From the NCBI GenBank assembly GCA_963693285.1, contig OY848918.1, positions 18,170,047 to 18,234,046 of the forward strand: a stretch of DNA of 64,000 bases. The letters are read 5' to 3'. The notes beneath the pieces are model-generated. The model searched no databases. It saw only the letters and a list, made by a program, of their open reading frames with translations, and was not told the origin of the DNA. Source of the stretch: Xestospongia muta. Taxonomy: Eukaryota > Porifera > Demospongiae > Haplosclerida > Petrosiidae. How positions within the stretch are numbered: the stretch's first letter is position 1; the number at the start of each line of letters is the position of its first letter. A program made the translations under genes and the position numbers. Of the stretch, positions 60,985-64,000 are shown piece by piece.

Positions 60985-63975
60985 GTCTTTATTTTGTAGA
61001 TATTGGTCCGGCAATCGAAACCACGCCTCAAAAATGCCAAACCACACCCACTTTAATAAAATTCTTCATTATAACTGAACTGCCATCATAGATACTGCAA
61101 TGAAGTTTCACAACTTATCAGTAATGATATAGCAAGTTCGACAGTACCATATCTTTGATTTGGGAGGACCTTTCAAACTAATGCAAAGGAAATGAACCCA
61201 TTCAAGTATGAGTCACAAACAATGGAATCTTTTATATCATCAATTAGATTCCTGAATCGACCACAGTGCCAAATAGGATGACTCTTGACTACAACGACAA
61301 CAGCCTTAACACTGACCCATGCATCAGGATAAAAATATTTCCTACAGCTTTCAATGCATTCATTTTCATCTAAAGAAGAGTAGGAATTGTCTCTGGACGG
61401 ACCTCAACAGTCATTTATAAGAGAACTTTAAATTGCAAAATCAACAAAGCATCACAAACCACTTCAAAATAACTAAGAAGTTTAATGATAAGTATGCTGT
61501 GTGATGAAGTACTTACTCTTTTCTTTTTCATTATGCATTTTATTCATAAAAGACACAGGCTTGCCATGATTCTGACATTTCCTTTGTAGACCTATGACAG
61601 TTAACTCAGCAACTATTGACATTCCACGCTTCTTCAATCTTGGTGGAATCTTGATTGTACTCAAACCTGTATGTGTTACCATTGTCTTGCTTAAGTACAA
61701 GCACCTCTTATCATTTAAGCATTCGTTAACATCAAAGCTGCAGCTGTCTGATCTATCTTGTACATGTATCTTTCCATTTGTCCCTTAATTGTTTTCTCCT
61801 AAAGACATCAGTTAGTACAAATAAAATTAAAACTGTCCTTATCATAACTACTTCCTGTTTGTCCTCAGATCCATCTCCAGAAATTACTTAGTCATCTTGG
61901 CAATCATTATCATATTCACTACAATCTAGATACATGTACATGACTTTACAGTAAACACAAAATACTATGACTACATATAGTACCTTATGTGTGCTCAACA
62001 CATTTCCCTGCTTTCCAGTTGTCACTATTAAATACACACCAAAACAGAGTAACATTCTTCACACTGACTCATACCAACTTCAGAACCCACTCAACCAATT
62101 TCCTGACACGAGGACATCATTTTTCAGAATTTCTAATGCTGAGACAAGAAAAATTTAACTGGTTTTGAAGAAACACTGGTGACCTACACAACAATTAAAA
62201 GATGACATGATTTGTTTTTATTAAGTACCTGCAAAGATGTGTCAAGTTCTTCTTTCTCTTCAAAGGTGTTTCTTAAGTAAGATATCTTCCAACTTTCATC
62301 TATACTATTCTGACAGAATAATGGCAAATCTCTTTATTCTCAAAATTTCAAATTATGTCGACATGGAAACCTCATACTTTTCTAGAACATACATTGATAT
62401 TGCACAGAACATTGAAAAATTGATCAAAGAACATTGACAGAGCAGCATAGCATGAACAAATACTCTTAACTTTAGAGTTAATACATTCCAGTCTATTTAT
62501 AGTTCTCTCACCTAATGTGAAATTTGCTCCCTAGAAGCACTGCACCATTGTTATTGAATTGGATGCCAGCTTGCATTACAATAAGTAACAACAGACTTGT
62601 GTCCACACTGTAACAATCCTTGGTAGTTTTAATTGTTATCTGCCTCTGACTTTGAATAGCTAGCTTTTGACGTAATTCAAGAATATGGCTATGCTTACAA
62701 GAACGTAAACCCATCTTTTCAAAGGCGATTTCTCATCTGAAGCTTTGTAATGTGTGAAAAAAGCAAAGTAGTAATTCTCCTTTTCAACAAAATGTCTATC
62801 AGTCAATATTACTCTTGTACTTTTCCAAGGAGAATTGTAGATTTTGAACCATCTTATCATCTCAGAAATAGCTTCTCTTGTTTCCAATGATGTAAGATAA
62901 AGTCTTACTATCTCACTTTTGCCATTACCATCCACAATAAGAATCAAATAAAGTGGCATCTGAAGTTCGTTCAACTTATATGTAGCATCAACCATTATGA
63001 GCTCAGGACATGCAGCATATGTGACTTTCATAATGTTGTCCTGAAAAAATAGCCCAGTGAATTCTTTCTCATCATTCATGTACACTTCAACAGTAGATCC
63101 TAGTAAAAATTGTCATGTATGCACATTAACATCTTTCATCATTAAAATGTATACCATCTATATGTCTCAAACGTTGTACTGATGCTTCTAAATTGTTTCT
63201 GTCAGAGAATTGGTCCACTTTGGTTTGGACATTAGTGACGGCCTTCAAAGTCACCACTTTTCCAGTCATATCAGATATATGTTATTGAAGTAGTTTTTAT
63301 TGACTTTCATTTTTAAGAGTTTACTGGTTTCTCCTCTTTCATCTTCATTCAATCTCCTTTGCCATAGTAAATGGTCATAAATAACCTATTCAAAATGATA
63401 CATACATTATGGATAACATCTGATGGCAAATACAATTACTTTGGTTACAAGATGGTTATGATCTTCATTTACAGAAGTCACTTTGAAAAACTGTTTATCA
63501 TCAGTTAAGAAAACTTAATTGCAGCTTTACATTGCTGCTTTATGGTACTAAATAGAGGAAAATAACAAGATTTACTTCATGTCTTGAACTTGCCCTACAC
63601 TCATGTTTTGTTAGATCTCAAACCATTCCCTTTGTTTTTGCAGTCTTTACCACCAACTGAACACAAGAGATTGATGCTATGATAGCACATAGGTCCTTGT
63701 TTGCCCCTTCTACTCTTTTTGACAATCTTTTTATTGCAGTATCAAGAGTTCTTGAATCTCTGTGTACTAGCTGAACAAAGTTGTTCACTTCGTACATCTT
63801 TATTATCTCTTCTAGCTCGGTATAATATGCAAATGTTTCACCAACAACAAATGGCATTCCTTAACAAGTGACCATGACTGAAGTGGGTGTGGTTTTGCAT
63901 TTTTGAGGCGTGGTTTCATTTCCCAGACCAATACCTGCAAAATAATTGATCCGGTTACCTGACCTATAGGTACTG
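60985..63975 (-). pseudogene. MULE (ZSWIM-like) transposon with SWIM and PHD domains (right arm)
   Basis: Minus-strand mirror of 14,086-17,091. The core is better kept here: from about 63,085 down, FFQDNIMKVTYAACPELIMV, then DATYKLNELQMPLYLILIVD with the first Asp, and RVILTDRHF with the second. In the SWIM finger the first Cys has become Tyr and a Trp codon a stop, while the final Cys-x-His is kept, the reverse of the damage in the left copy. IPPRLKKRG and a PHD finger follow near 61,700 and 61,250. The outer end at about 63,973 is intact; the inner end is truncated. Confidence 0.8.
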
Positions 63976-64000
63976 CCAACTTTAAACCAGTCATTAAATT

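Larger units (their letters stand above)
39400..64000. repeat. Right arm of giant inverted repeat
   Basis: Reverse-complement partner of 14,060-38,640, colinear to the window end. Differences include single-base changes and loss of about 750 bases (23,885-24,640 in the left arm). It lacks the 838-bp TTAA element, and has two insertions of its own at 55,692 and 56,011 and a local rearrangement near 48.2-49.5 kb. Confidence 0.9.

Overview
This window looks like nuclear DNA of an early-branching animal, most plausibly a sponge. It is AT-rich. Its one multi-exon host gene family is split into short phase-0 exons that each encode about one ankyrin (ANK) repeat. The introns hold many decayed DNA transposons (piggyBac, MULE, CACTA/EnSpm, pogo-like and several short TIR elements) and Gypsy LTR retrotransposon pieces. 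The species cannot be fixed from sequence alone. No rRNA, tRNA, CRISPR array or bacterial operon was seen.

Layout. An ANK-repeat gene (copy A) runs on the minus strand from alternative first exons at about 32.97 and 32.04 kb to beyond the left edge. Its exons lie at 31.8, 27.0, 9.0, 5.6 and 0.6 kb, separated by long transposon-filled introns. A second copy (copy B) starts at 45.02/46.15 kb on the plus strand, with exons at 46.4 and 51.3 kb, and probably continues past 64 kb. The two copies lie in the arms of a very large inverted repeat (about 14.06-38.64 kb and 39.40-64.0 kb). Its centre is a TC/GA microsatellite and a run of exactly 200 N. The arms are colinear and about 8% different in a noncoding sample of about 230 bp, and they share most transposon remnants. 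A few insertions are found in one arm only. Because the arms meet only across a scaffold gap, they may be a true inverted duplication or two divergent haplotypes joined head to head.

Left of the inverted repeat there is a 2.3-kb minisatellite, a tandem duplication of one ANK exon with its introns, a 596-bp pogo-like element, and a complete piggyBac element (10,137-13,010). The piggyBac has matching TTAA target sites and an apparently intact three-exon transposase gene. It sits inside an older Gypsy remnant.

The main biological signal is in the ANK exons. Between arms, all 28 nucleotide differences in 258 coding bases change an amino acid, and none is silent. Between the two tandem cassettes in copy A the exon differs at 33% of sites while flanking introns differ at roughly 12%. 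This suggests diversifying selection on an ANK recognition surface, and is the best candidate for an undescribed system here. Apart from the ANK genes and the piggyBac transposase, every coding trace I recognise is a broken transposon gene.
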